Assembly: GCA_934149515.1 (NCBI GenBank)
Contig: CAKPFD010000007.1
Coordinates: forward strand, 1-58,446
Length of the DNA stretch: 58,446 nt
Direction of reading: 5' to 3'
From: an uncultured Bacilli bacterium
GTDB lineage: Bacteria; Bacillota_I; Bacilli_A; RF39; UBA660
Positions 50,221 to 58,446 of the stretch are shown here, piece after piece. The position numbers and the translations under genes were made by a program. Numbering within the stretch: the first letter of the stretch is position 1; each line of letters starts with the position of its first letter. The notes beneath the pieces were generated by a model, which searched no databases, had not been told where the DNA came from, and saw nothing but the letters and a program-made list of their open reading frames with translations.

Positions 50221-51487
50221 ACTTGTTTAATTCTTTTAATAATTCTAATGTCTTACGCATTTCTAAATCATAACGAACCATATCTAATCCGCCAAATTCT
50301 TTTAAGAAAGCATCTTTTTCCATTTGATATTTTTCAGCTAAAACACTAGCTTCTTTATCAGCTTCATCTTCTGTTACTTCAATTTTCTCTAAGTTCATAA
50401 TTTCTTCTAACATTAAACGATATAATACATTAGAATAAGCTTCTTTTTCAAGTTGTGTTTTTAAATCTTCTTCATTACTCTTTGTAAATTGATAATAAAT
50501 ATCTAATGAAAGTCCTTGCATTGCTAATTGTTGTTCAAAACGTTTCTTTAATCTTTCAACTTCTTCATCAACCATTTCTTCTGGTATATCAACTTCTACG
50601 TTTTTACCAATCTCTTCTAATAGATGATCAATATATTGATTTTCAGCATCAGCTTCTTTTTGAACTTTGATATTTGCCTCAATTTCTTTTCTAAGACTTT
50701 CTTCGTCTTGTACGCCTTCCATACCAAGATCATCAAAGAAATCAGCATCTAATTCTCTTGTTTCTTTTCTTTTAATTTCATGTACTTTTACTTTAAAAGT
50801 CACTTCTTTTCCAGCTAAATCGCTAGCAGGATATTCTGAAGGAAATGTAACTTTAATTTCTTTTTCTTCTCCTTGTTTCATACCAACTAATTGATCTTCA
50901 AATCCAGGAATAAAAGATCCACTTCCTATTTCTAAAGAATAATTTTCTCCTTTACCGCCTTCGAATGGTTCTCCATCCTTAAAACCTTCAAAATCAATGA
51001 TAGCAACATCGCCCATTTCAACAGCACCATCTTCTTTTGTTACAAGTTCTGTATAACGTTCTAATAAATGTCCGATTTCATGAGTAATTTCTTCATCACT
51101 AACATTAATTTCATCTTTTTTAACACCTAAATCTTTATATTTTTTAATAACAACATCAGGTTTTGTAATAATTTTAAATGTAAATGTAACACCATTTTCA
51201 TCAATTTGATGTAAATCAACAGATGGTTGTACTACAGGAACAAATTCTTGTAAAGCTTCATCATATGCTTCTTGTAAAACAAGATCAGCAGCATCTAAAA
51301 ATAAAGACTCTTTACCAAATTTCTTCTCATAGATATTTCTTGGACATTTTCCTTTTCTGAAACCATCTACTTGAACATTTTTAACTTTTTTCTTAAAAGC
51401 ATCATCTAATGCTTGATTCCATTTTTCTCCTTCAATTTTTATTTCAACATTATGAATATTCTTTTTTTCTTTCTTCTCTTTTGTCAT
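50219..51487 (-). CDS. tig: Trigger factor
   Basis: A 422-residue ribosome-bound chaperone and prolyl isomerase. The N-terminal domain contains the ribosome-docking loop GFRKGKCPRNIYEKKFG (about residues 42-58). The FKBP domain is at about 150-235 (GDVAIIDFEGF, GSGSFIPGFEDQLVGM). A helical C-terminal domain follows. It binds nascent chains as they leave the tunnel. Own promoter just upstream and terminator at the end; no clpP or clpX follows, unlike in many genomes. Confidence 0.97.
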   Translation of the reverse strand: MTKEKKEKKNIHNVEIKIEGEKWNQALDDAFKKKVKNVQVDGFRKGKCPRNIYEKKFGKESLFLDAADLVLQEAYDEALQEFVPVVQPSVDLHQIDENGVTFTFKIITKPDVVIKKYKDLGVKKDEINVSDEEITHEIGHLLERYTELVTKEDGAVEMGDVAIIDFEGFKDGEPFEGGKGENYSLEIGSGSFIPGFEDQLVGMKQGEEKEIKVTFPSEYPASDLAGKEVTFKVKVHEIKRKETRELDADFFDDLGMEGVQDEESLRKEIEANIKVQKEADAENQYIDHLLEEIGKNVEVDIPEEMVDEEVERLKKRFEQQLAMQGLSLDIYYQFTKSNEEDLKTQLEKEAYSNVLYRLMLEEIMNLEKIEVTEDEADKEASVLAEKYQMEKDAFLKEFGGLDMVRYDLEMRKTLELLKELNK

Positions 51488-51510
51488 GTACTCTTTCCTC
51501 CAATACGCCT

Positions 51511-51539
51511 ATTATATCTTATTTGTTATTTGATTTCAA
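51511..51539 (-). promoter_or_regulatory. Sigma-A promoter of tig
   Basis: Minus strand: TTGAAA (51539-51534), 17-base spacer, TATAAT (51516-51511), then GGAGGAAAGAGTAC before the ATG. Confidence 0.85.
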
Positions 51540-51543
51540 CAAT

Positions 51544-52569
51544 TTATTTAATAAACATTGCATCTCCAAAGGAGAAAAAACGATACCGTTTTTCTATTGC
51601 AACTTGATAAGCATGTAAAATATTTTCTTTGCCCGCTATTGCTGATACTAGCATAACAAGGGTTGATTTTGGTAAATGAAAATTGGTGATCAAGCCATCA
51701 ATACTTTCAACTTTTTTAGACGGATAAATAAAAATATCTGTAAATCCATGACTAGCTACATAATCATGGTATTTTTGATAAATTGTCTCTAATGTTCTAG
51801 TAGTTGTTGTTCCAACCGCAATAACACGATGTCCACTCTTACGAGTATCCCGAAGTAACTTAGCCGTTTCTTCACTCATTTCATAGTATTCACTATGCAT
51901 TTTATGATCTTCTATTTTTTCTACAGCAACAGGGCGAAATGTTCCAAGACCAACATGCAATGTCACATAAGCAATATGAACACCTTTTTGTTCTATTTTT
52001 TGTAACAATTCTTCAGTAAAATGCAATCCAGCAGTAGGTGCCGCAGCACTTCCAACTTCCTTAGCATAAACAGTCTGATAAAGATTAGGATCTTCTAGTT
52101 TTTCATGAATGTAAGGAGGCAAAGGCATTGTTCCAAGTTCCTCTAAAATTTCATAAAAAATACCATCATAACAAAACTCAAAATAACGAATTCCTTCATC
52201 CCCTATTTTTTTACAAACAGCAACTAATTTTCCATCACCAAAAATTACTTTTTCTCCAACGTGAATTCTTCTTGCTGGTTTTACTAAGCACTCAAAATAG
52301 TTGTTTCCCATATCTTTTAACAACAAAAGTTCAATAACAGCTTTCGTTGCTTCTTTTTCACCAATTAAACGAGCTGGTAAAACTTTAGTATTATTTAACA
52401 CCAAAGTATCTCCAGGTACTAACTCATCTAAAATATCATAAAAATGCTTGTGTTCAATAGCACCTGTGTTCTTATCTAAAATCAAAAGACGAGAAGCATC
52501 GCGATGTACTAATGGTGTTTGAGCAATCAACTCCTGTGGCAAATCATAATCAAACTCTGTTACTTCCAT
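51544..52569 (-). CDS. queA: S-adenosylmethionine:tRNA ribosyltransferase-isomerase
   Basis: A 341-residue enzyme that transfers the ribosyl part of S-adenosylmethionine to the 7-deazaguanine of tRNA, giving epoxyqueuosine. Motifs DYDLPQELIAQTP, GSAAAPTAGLHFTEELL and VGTTTTRTLE are characteristic. It shares one base with the preceding unknown gene (TAATG). Full length. It is the last gene of the ruvB operon. Organisms with QueA also need QueG or QueH; neither is in the window. Confidence 0.96.
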   Translation of the reverse strand: MEVTEFDYDLPQELIAQTPLVHRDASRLLILDKNTGAIEHKHFYDILDELVPGDTLVLNNTKVLPARLIGEKEATKAVIELLLLKDMGNNYFECLVKPARRIHVGEKVIFGDGKLVAVCKKIGDEGIRYFEFCYDGIFYEILEELGTMPLPPYIHEKLEDPNLYQTVYAKEVGSAAAPTAGLHFTEELLQKIEQKGVHIAYVTLHVGLGTFRPVAVEKIEDHKMHSEYYEMSEETAKLLRDTRKSGHRVIAVGTTTTRTLETIYQKYHDYVASHGFTDIFIYPSKKVESIDGLITNFHLPKSTLVMLVSAIAGKENILHAYQVAIEKRYRFFSFGDAMFIK

Positions 52570-53003
52570 TATTTACTTTTCTCCTTTGCCTTATTTCGAT
52601 CAAAACGCAAATATGCTTGTTTTGTATCAGCACTTACTTTTTCTAATAGAATAGGAATATAACCTTTATCGACAAATGTTTCTTCTTCCTCTCTTGATAA
52701 TCCTGAAACAAAATAACTCAAATATCCTAAATCTGGTGTATCATATTGCTGATATTCAATTTTCTCATTAAGACAAAGAGAAGCAAAAGACAATAAATAT
52801 ATCGCTTCCTTTTCAAAAGATAAAGACTGCTCCTTAAAATATTTATCAAGCTCTACTACTTTTTCTTGATAAGCTGGGCTGGCTTTTTTTCCTTCTACAA
52901 AACTACCTAAGCGCCAAACCACTGTACTTTTCATATTTTCATTATAATTGCGATAATTTTCACATAACTGTTCACAAAGATTTTCTAATAACTGATTATA
53001 CAT
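52569..53003 (-). CDS. Unknown protein between ruvB and queA
   Basis: A 144-residue, Glu/Tyr-rich helical protein (MYNQLLENLCEQLCENY). It overlaps ruvB by 8 bases and queA by one, so it is tightly coupled within the operon. No motif is recognised. It ends in a basic KAKEKSK tail. Given its neighbours it may act in recombination or tRNA modification, but that is only context. Confidence 0.6.
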   Translation of the reverse strand: MYNQLLENLCEQLCENYRNYNENMKSTVVWRLGSFVEGKKASPAYQEKVVELDKYFKEQSLSFEKEAIYLLSFASLCLNEKIEYQQYDTPDLGYLSYFVSGLSREEEETFVDKGYIPILLEKVSADTKQAYLRFDRNKAKEKSK

Positions 53004-54018
53004 CTAAATCCATACCTCCAAACAAACCTCCCTGATAGGTAATATGTAAATGACGATACGCCTTCTCTGTAACGACACGTCCTCTACTAGTACGCTTCAA
53101 ATATCCTTCTTGTAATAAATAAGGTTCAATAACATCTTCGATCGTACCGACTTCTTCACCAATAGAAGAAGCCAAAGCTTCAACACCAACTGGTCCACCA
53201 TTAAAGCGTTCAATAATCGCTTTTAACAATTGATGATCTGTCTCATCTAATCCATCTTTATCAACTTTCAAACGCTGTAAAGCTTTTAAAATAACATCTT
53301 GCGTAACTTCCTCACACTGATCAACTATAGCAAAATCACGAACACGTTTAAAAAGTCGATTAGCAATTCGGGGAGTTCCCCTACTACGACTTGCTAATTC
53401 ATTAGCAGCATCATCTGTAATTGGCATTAATAAAACTCGACTTGTTCTTTTAATAATAGAACATAATTCTTCTTGCGTATAAAACTTTAATTTAGCAATA
53501 ATACCAAACCGATCCCGCAAAGGACTAGACAAATCACCAGCCCTTGTTGTTGCACCAACCAAAGTAAATGGTGGTAAATCAATTTTTAAATTACGACTAT
53601 TACCATCACTTCCAACAATAATGTCTAACGAAAAATCTTCCATGGCAGGATATAATATTTCCTCAATGTATCTTGGCATTCGATGTATCTCATCAATAAA
53701 TAATACATCACCAGGTTCCAAAGAGGATAAAATAGCAGCTAAATCACCAGATTTTTCAATACTTGGCCCACTTGCTGTTTTAAGTTGAACCCCCAATTCT
53801 TTAGCAATAATATAAGCAAGTGTTGTTTTTCCAAGTCCAGGAGGTCCATAAAGTAAAACATGATCAAGTGGTTCATTGCGCATCTTAGCAGCTTCAATAA
53901 AAACCCGAATATTTTCTTTTACTTCACTTTGACCAATATATTCATCTAGTGTTTCTGGACGAATACTACTATCAATAGTATCACTTTGTAATTCTTCTTG
54001 ACTGACCACTCTTTCCAT
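52996..54018 (-). CDS. ruvB: Holliday junction branch-migration ATPase RuvB
   Basis: A 340-residue AAA+ motor. Walker A is GPPGLGKTT (about residue 60), Walker B is DEIH, sensor 1 is GATTRAGDLSSPLRDRFG, and the C-terminal winged helix includes EPYLLQEGYLKRTSRGR. It forms hexamers that pull DNA through the RuvA-bound junction. It follows ruvA by 173 bases, a stretch with no recognisable gene or terminator. RuvC is absent from the operon, as in other Bacillota that use a different resolvase. Confidence 0.97.
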   Translation of the reverse strand: MERVVSQEELQSDTIDSSIRPETLDEYIGQSEVKENIRVFIEAAKMRNEPLDHVLLYGPPGLGKTTLAYIIAKELGVQLKTASGPSIEKSGDLAAILSSLEPGDVLFIDEIHRMPRYIEEILYPAMEDFSLDIIVGSDGNSRNLKIDLPPFTLVGATTRAGDLSSPLRDRFGIIAKLKFYTQEELCSIIKRTSRVLLMPITDDAANELASRSRGTPRIANRLFKRVRDFAIVDQCEEVTQDVILKALQRLKVDKDGLDETDHQLLKAIIERFNGGPVGVEALASSIGEEVGTIEDVIEPYLLQEGYLKRTSRGRVVTEKAYRHLHITYQGGLFGGMDLDV

Positions 54019-54191
54019 GATTACTCACTACTAAAAATAAGGACAAATATACTATTTCTTACTGTTGTATCGTGTATATATGTATTGATATATTTTGTCT
54101 AGTAGCTTCTCCTTTCATAATTATTTTATTGCATTTTGTATCTTCGTATTTTCTCGATAGATAAGATCTAATAGTATTTTAATGAATATAC

Positions 54192-54752
54192 CTATTTTAA
54201 GAATAATCTTAATGCCATTTTAATTTGTTCTTCTAAAGGTAAAGAAAAATCGACTTGACCTAAAACAGTTTTGATTTCCTTTTCTTTATAACCAAGTCCA
54301 AGTAAAACATCATGTAATTCTTCGCTATGATCTTCAAAAGACACATCAGTTTGTTCAAATTGTTGTAATTTTCCTTTTAGGTCTAATATCATTTGTTTTG
54401 CTAATTTATCCCCTATTTTCGGAAATTTTTTTAAATATAATAGATTTTCTCTTTCAATGGCATCACAAATACCAGCAGGTGATCCCGTTGCTAAAATAGG
54501 AAGTGCCATTTTAGGTCCTAATCCTTTAACACTAATTAGTTTTAAAAACAACTCTTTTTCTTCTTTTGTCTTAAATCCAAAAAGACAATGCTCATCTTCT
54601 TTAATTTGTTGATAAACATAAATCTTATATTCTTTTCCAACTTCAAAAGCAAAAGGATTAGGGGTATAAATAATATATCCAATGTGATTGATTTCTAAAA
54701 TAATAGCATTTGAAATATTATCTGTAATTGTTCCAATGATATAATGATACAT
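54192..54752 (-). CDS. ruvA: Holliday junction protein RuvA
   Basis: A 186-residue protein. An OB-fold domain (residues 1-60, MYHYIIGTI) is followed by two helix-hairpin-helix motifs (VKGLGPKMALPIL and FPKIGDKLAKQMILDLK) that grip the junction, and a C-terminal three-helix domain (LLGLGYKEKEIKTVL) that contacts RuvB. It starts one base after the yebC stop, so the pair is one operon. Confidence 0.96.
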   Translation of the reverse strand: MYHYIIGTITDNISNAIILEINHIGYIIYTPNPFAFEVGKEYKIYVYQQIKEDEHCLFGFKTKEEKELFLKLISVKGLGPKMALPILATGSPAGICDAIERENLLYLKKFPKIGDKLAKQMILDLKGKLQQFEQTDVSFEDHSEELHDVLLGLGYKEKEIKTVLGQVDFSLPLEEQIKMALRLFLK

Positions 54753-54753
54753 A

Positions 54754-55482
54754 TTAATTTATATCCTCTTTTAAATTATGATAAACATCTTGTACGTCAT
54801 CAAGATCTTCCAACTGCTCAATCAAATGATTTACTTTTTCTTTTGTTTCTTCATCTACTTCCATTTCATTACTTGGTACAAAAGAAACTTCACAAGTTAA
54901 AAACTCTGCCACTCCCATAGCAACTAATGCATCTTTTACAGCGATAAACTTATCAGCCGGGGTTGTAATAAAATAACTATTTTCAAGCGTTACAACATCA
55001 CTAGCACCAGCATCTAATGCCGTAAGCATTACTTCATCTTCATCATAATCATTAAAAATCTCAAGTAATCCTTTACGTTCAAATAAATAACTAACAGAAC
55101 CATCAGTTCCTAAGTTACCACCACGTTTTGTGAAAGTACTTCTTACCAAAGAAGCTGTTCGATTACGATTATCTGTTAAACAATCTACCATAATAGCAAC
55201 GCCACCTGGTCCATATCCTTCATAACGGATGCTTTCAAAATTTTCTCCTTCACTGGCTCCTTTTGCCTTATCAATTGCCTTTTGAATATTATCTTTTGGC
55301 ATATTAGCAGCTTTAGCTTTCTCAACTACCATTCGAAGTGTAGGATTACTATCGACATCAGGTGTACCTGCTTTTGCTGCTACATATAGCTCTTTTGCTA
55401 ATTTTTGAAACACTTTACCTCTTGCTGCATCCAACTCACCTTTCTTACGATGAATTGTTGCCCATTTTGAATGTCCACTCAT
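54754..55482 (-). CDS. YebC/PmpR family protein
   Basis: A 242-residue protein beginning MSGHSKWATIHRKKGELDAARG, the hallmark of the YebC/PmpR/TACO1 family. PGGVAIMVDCLTDNRNRT in the middle is also conserved. Members act as DNA-binding regulators or, as shown for several bacteria, relieve ribosome stalling. Gene order yebC-ruvA-ruvB is typical. GAAGGAGTGATAAC precedes the ATG. Confidence 0.95.
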   Translation of the reverse strand: MSGHSKWATIHRKKGELDAARGKVFQKLAKELYVAAKAGTPDVDSNPTLRMVVEKAKAANMPKDNIQKAIDKAKGASEGENFESIRYEGYGPGGVAIMVDCLTDNRNRTASLVRSTFTKRGGNLGTDGSVSYLFERKGLLEIFNDYDEDEVMLTALDAGASDVVTLENSYFITTPADKFIAVKDALVAMGVAEFLTCEVSFVPSNEMEVDEETKEKVNHLIEQLEDLDDVQDVYHNLKEDIN

Positions 55483-55577
55483 GTTATCACTCCTTCACAA
55501 GATATAATACCATATTTTATCGCTTTATTCTAGCTCCTAACCAAAGAAAATGATATGATAGAAAAGAGGTGAAAAAT

Positions 55578-55919
55578 ATGGATTCATTTTATATTACAAT
55601 TAATCACAAAAAAATAAAAGTACAAAAATTAAAAACTTTCAAAGAAAAACTAAAAGGATTTAGGCTACAACTAGAACCAATCAAAAGTGGCATTTGCTAT
55701 TGCAAGAAAAAAAGCATCAATACATACTTTCTTTGCCAAAATATTGATATCGTAATGACGGATAAAGAACACAAAGTTTTATATATATATCAAAATATTC
55801 GTAGTGAAAAATTCATTTTTAGAAAGAAAAAAGTCTATTATATTTATGAGTTGCCAGCATTTTCAACGAAAGGGTTGCAAATAGGAGACACACTAGCTAA
55901 TGACGCCGATTTTGACTAA
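55578..55919 (+). CDS. DUF192 family protein
   Basis: A 113-residue protein. The series KEKLKGFRLQLEPIKSGICY, NTYFLCQNIDIVMTD and the final YYIYELPAFSTKGLQIGDTL follows the order of strands in DUF192 proteins, which are single compact domains of unknown function often exported; this one has no clear signal. The conserved Trp-Met motif of the family is not seen, so it is a divergent member. AGAGGTGAAAAAT precedes the ATG at 55578. It ends inside the convergent dnaI gene with a 23-base overlap. Confidence 0.65.
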   Translation: MDSFYITINHKKIKVQKLKTFKEKLKGFRLQLEPIKSGICYCKKKSINTYFLCQNIDIVMTDKEHKVLYIYQNIRSEKFIFRKKKVYYIYELPAFSTKGLQIGDTLANDADFD

Positions 55920-56802
55920 CTAATTCTATATCAACACTTAATTGAGTAATTCTTTCTATAATTCTTTTTGCTTTCACTTTTTCAGCACCAGTTCCGGTTA
56001 AAGCCAATGTCTTTTCAAGTTCTGAAAGAGTCAAATTAGAAGTGAAAAAAGTTGGTAAATGTTCTTCCATACGATACTGTAACAAAGGACCCAATACTTC
56101 ATCCCTTCCCCATGCTGTTACATTCTCAGCACCTATATCATCTAACAACAACAAAGGAACATGTTTTAAAAAATCAAAGCGTTCTTCATAATTACTATGA
56201 AAAGAAGATTTTAAACTACGCAATAATTCAGGATAGTACACTAAAGCACCCTCAGTACCCTTTTTCGCCATTTCATTAAATAATGCTGCAATCAAATATG
56301 TTTTTCCAGAACCAAACGATCCATGTAGATAAATCCCTTTCGGATTTTTTTTACTTTGATAAAGTTCAATAAATTCTTTAAAGTAACGAATAATAGGACT
56401 GCGATTTTTATCATCTTTATATATTTTCTTAAAAGAGGCTTCTCTTATTTCTTTTGGTAAATCATAACAAGTTATATTTTTTTGATAAGCCAATCGTTGT
56501 TGTTGTTTCTTTAAAAACGGACAAGCCTCATAACCAAAATTAAGACCATCATTTTCTTTTTCAGCCACAAAAACATGACCAAAAACTTTATTTTGACAAT
56601 ACTCTAATCCTTGACAATTGTTGCAATGGTGGAACTCTAAAACCGCTTCTTCAATCCTAGAAGTATAACGCATTAAAACCATATCATTGACATCCAAGTG
56701 TTCAACATAATCTGCAAATTTTGGATCATGATAAGCATCCATATAAGCCTGCTGCAATTTTTCCTGATTAGCCTTTGAAATAACCATCGAAATTTTCTTC
56801 AA
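55897..56802 (-). CDS. dnaI: DnaI-like helicase loader ATPase
   Basis: A 301-residue AAA+ protein that loads the replicative helicase at forks. The N-terminal region has a zinc-site pattern (CNNCQGLEYCQN, then CPF), as in Bacillus DnaI. The ATPase has Walker A GSFGSGKTY (about residue 165) and Walker B LLLLDDIGAE, then FTSNL sensor and an Arg-rich KRIIERI end. DnaB, its usual operon partner, is not adjacent. Start is ATG at 56802. Confidence 0.9.
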   Translation of the reverse strand: MKKISMVISKANQEKLQQAYMDAYHDPKFADYVEHLDVNDMVLMRYTSRIEEAVLEFHHCNNCQGLEYCQNKVFGHVFVAEKENDGLNFGYEACPFLKKQQQRLAYQKNITCYDLPKEIREASFKKIYKDDKNRSPIIRYFKEFIELYQSKKNPKGIYLHGSFGSGKTYLIAALFNEMAKKGTEGALVYYPELLRSLKSSFHSNYEERFDFLKHVPLLLLDDIGAENVTAWGRDEVLGPLLQYRMEEHLPTFFTSNLTLSELEKTLALTGTGAEKVKAKRIIERITQLSVDIELVSQNRRH

Positions 56803-56879
56803 AATACATCACCTGCTTTTATTGTAATAGATCTTTATATAAAATTCAAATTCTTTTCAATGAAAATAATAATCTATAT

Positions 56880-57457
56880 CTAAGAACTATAAGTCTTTAA
56901 CTTAAATCCATTTTTATTTAATATTATTTCTACACTACCATCTAAATCAGTTCTGTAAATTTTACTATTTTTTAGTTTTTTTAATACTGATTCTTTCGGA
57001 TGACCATATTTATTATTCTTACCAACACTTACTAATGTGTACTTAGGTTGAATTGTATGGATAAATTTTTCACTACTACTTGTATCAGAGCCATGATGCC
57101 CAACCTTTAAAAAATCTATCTTTCCTAAATCATACATATTTAATATATCAGCTTCTCTTGCAATAGATACATCTCCCATAAATAAAAATGTAGAATGCAA
57201 ATACTGAAAATAAATCACACTAGAATTGTCATTTTCATTATCATATTCTTTTGTTTGTAAAAAATATAGTTTGTTATTATCTATATTTAATTCTTTAATA
57301 CATGAATAATATTTTATTTTCTTTTTATCTAATACTTTAATTAATTTTTTTCTAAATCGTTGTATTCTCCACAATTAAAAATTACCTTCTCTACTTTAAA
57401 ATTATTTACTAAGCTAATAGCTTCACCCATATGATCATAGTCTCCATGTGATGATTG
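56880..57457 (-). pseudogene. ComEC-like metallo-beta-lactamase-fold hydrolase, broken
   Basis: The 57374-56880 frame reads GDVSIAREADILN, LKVGHHGSDTSSSEKF and LVSVGKNNKYGHPKESVL, the C-terminal part of MBL hydrolases related to ComEC/Rec2. The catalytic HGDYDHMGEA motif lies upstream in another frame (57457 downwards), which is lost at a run of seven A (57345-57351), where one extra A would restore the reading. Before HGDYDH an in-frame TGA and unrelated sequence end the similarity, so the N-terminal part is missing too. The A AAA AAT run could allow slippage, but the truncation favours a pseudogene. Confidence 0.75.
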
Positions 57458-57517
57458 TCAAAAAGTAAGTTGAATGTAATTCGAATTTTTTCAAAGAAAA
57501 AAATTGCAAAACGCAAT

Positions 57518-58264
57518 CTATTTACTTCTTCTAATATTATTTTCAAGTTCAATCGTCAAATCTCTTTCAATTGATGTAGTTCTTCCAAGAGCAAAATCAT
57601 CAGTTATTCCATAATTAAATTGAAAATTAGGATTTGCGACAAATCTCTTATTTTTTACATCTAAATATCCTATACAAAACTGGTTTGGTATAATATCTCT
57701 TTCAAAAAATGATTCTGGAATTTCATGATCTTCACAATCATCAAAATGAGATTCAACAACTCCGAATTGTTTATATTCTCTTGATCCATTAAATTCTTTT
57801 GAAACGGCAAAAATACAAGTTGCCCCGAATCCACTTCTATTAATATTTGGATTAGTAAGACTACCAAAATCTAAATTGCAGTATGTATTTTCAAAAAAGT
57901 GTTGAGTATCAGATAATTCGTCCCTTATGCCATTTTGTCTTAACTGACATTGTCCGCCATTATACATTAATGTTTTTACTCCATCTTCATCATATATACA
58001 GTCAATAGGAGCATCTTCTAATATTTCATTTGGGAGACTGTCAATTTTAGTTATTGAACAGATAAATCCTTTTTTCATAATATTATTTGCAGATTCTAAA
58101 TCAGTAGCATGTTGATATATTACATAACCACTTTGTTTGCAAAAATTATATATTTTTATTAATAAGTTACAAAGTTCGTCACCATAATATTCTTTTGCTT
58201 CTTCGTAATTCACAATATCACATCCTATACCTATTATATCACACCAATTCATATTCTCTAGCAA
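57518..58264 (-). CDS. Unknown protein with ADP-ribosyltransferase-like motif
   Basis: A protein of up to 248 residues. The segment YQHATDLESANNIMKKGF resembles the opening of ADP-ribosyltransferase-fold proteins (H-x-T/S...I...GF), and SGFGATCIFAV could be a later strand, but the catalytic Glu cannot be assigned. The TTG start at 58264 overlaps the upstream gene; a GTG at 58213 with AGGATGTGATATT upstream is a good alternative (231 residues), preceded by TATAAT. No signal peptide. The function is a tentative reading only. Confidence 0.4.
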   Translation of the reverse strand: MLENMNWCDIIGIGCDIVNYEEAKEYYGDELCNLLIKIYNFCKQSGYVIYQHATDLESANNIMKKGFICSITKIDSLPNEILEDAPIDCIYDEDGVKTLMYNGGQCQLRQNGIRDELSDTQHFFENTYCNLDFGSLTNPNINRSGFGATCIFAVSKEFNGSREYKQFGVVESHFDDCEDHEIPESFFERDIIPNQFCIGYLDVKNKRFVANPNFQFNYGITDDFALGRTTSIERDLTIELENNIRRSK

Positions 58265-58446
58265 TTATTCTCTCATCAGAGCAATATTTAATTACATATT
58301 TATTATCTTGTTTGCAAATAATAATTCCTACTGTATCATTTTCTTCAATAGTTTTTATATTCTTATCTGTATAATTCATATAAGTCATAATTTGTCCAGT
58401 ATGCTCTTTCTTAAGTTCTGTTATCTTTAATTCTACGACTACATAA
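58239..58446 (-). CDS. YhcG (DUF1016) family nuclease, C-terminal fragment
   Basis: The frame is open from the window edge to TGA at 58241-58239 and gives the last 68 residues. VVELKITELKKEHTGQIMTY with NDTVGIIICKQDNKYVIKYC matches the PDDEXK nuclease domain at the C-terminus of YhcG/DUF1016 proteins, including the E-x-K of the active site. Its start lies beyond the window. Such genes are frequent in accessory regions and near restriction systems. It is 26 bases before, or overlaps, the next gene depending on that start. Confidence 0.85.
   Translation of the reverse strand, partial: YVVVELKITELKKEHTGQIMTYMNYTDKNIKTIEENDTVGIIICKQDNKYVIKYCSDERIIAREYELV

Noticed and set aside
54019..54191. Small gene between ruvA and ruvB (ruvC or similar)
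   Set aside because: The only frame with a start is 19 codons with no family resemblance, and no RuvC motifs are present.

Overview
The window reads as chromosome of a low-GC, Gram-positive (Bacillota) bacterium. Evidence seen in the sequence: very A+T-rich DNA, strong AGGAGG-type ribosome binding sites, intrinsic terminators after many genes, a T-box leader before valS, a class B sortase, lipoprotein signal peptidase, DnaI-type helicase loader, and a CotJ spore-coat operon, which points to an endospore former. UGA is a stop codon and Trp is UGG, so the genetic code is standard. Small proteins, DnaE, valS, hisS and aspS resemble those of gut Bacilli close to the Erysipelotrichia/RF39 group; that placement is inference only.

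Layout. 1-980: end of a macrodomain gene overlapping a class M sirtuin, an ADP-ribosylation pair. 1.0-8.4 kb: tRNA-Gly, a DUF1848 protein with uvsE (UV repair), a lipoprotein, T-box plus valS, then a deoxyinosine-type DNA glycosylase overlapping mutY, then tRNA-Pro and tRNA-Arg. 8.5-17.2 kb: an accessory block between tRNA-Arg and tRNA-Cys holding an IS200-type transposase, an XRE regulator, a leucine-rich-repeat protein, a large transglutaminase-like protein, a small protein, a DEAD/DEAH-type helicase with six helicase-associated repeats, and a second, divergent transglutaminase-like protein. A degenerate copy of the tRNA-Cys 3' end and flank sits inside it at 12.7 kb. 17.3-17.7 kb: tRNA-Cys and tRNA-Gly. 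17.7-28.7 kb: phosphoketolase, unknown envelope proteins, a three-gene BadF/HgdC-type activase set, sortase B and an ABC-F protein.

28.7-30.8 kb: a signal-anchored surface protein whose last about 65 codons include a sharply GC-rich, adenine-poor stretch ending in GVRP. This is the hallmark of a variable region written by a diversity-generating retroelement (DGR). Its leader carries a G9 tract and an intrinsic terminator just before the start codon. No reverse transcriptase or template repeat is visible in the window, so the system would act from elsewhere.

30.8-56.8 kb is mostly core housekeeping: rhomboid protease, RluA-type pseudouridine synthase, lspA, dnaE, rpmB, trmL, spore-coat genes (with cotJA and cotJB fused), aspS and hisS, two large membrane/surface proteins, Smr, efp, rpmG, tig, queA, ruvB, ruvA, yebC and dnaI. 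56.9 kb to the end is accessory again: a broken ComEC-like metallo-hydrolase, an unknown protein with a weak ADP-ribosyltransferase look, and the end of a YhcG (DUF1016) nuclease gene.
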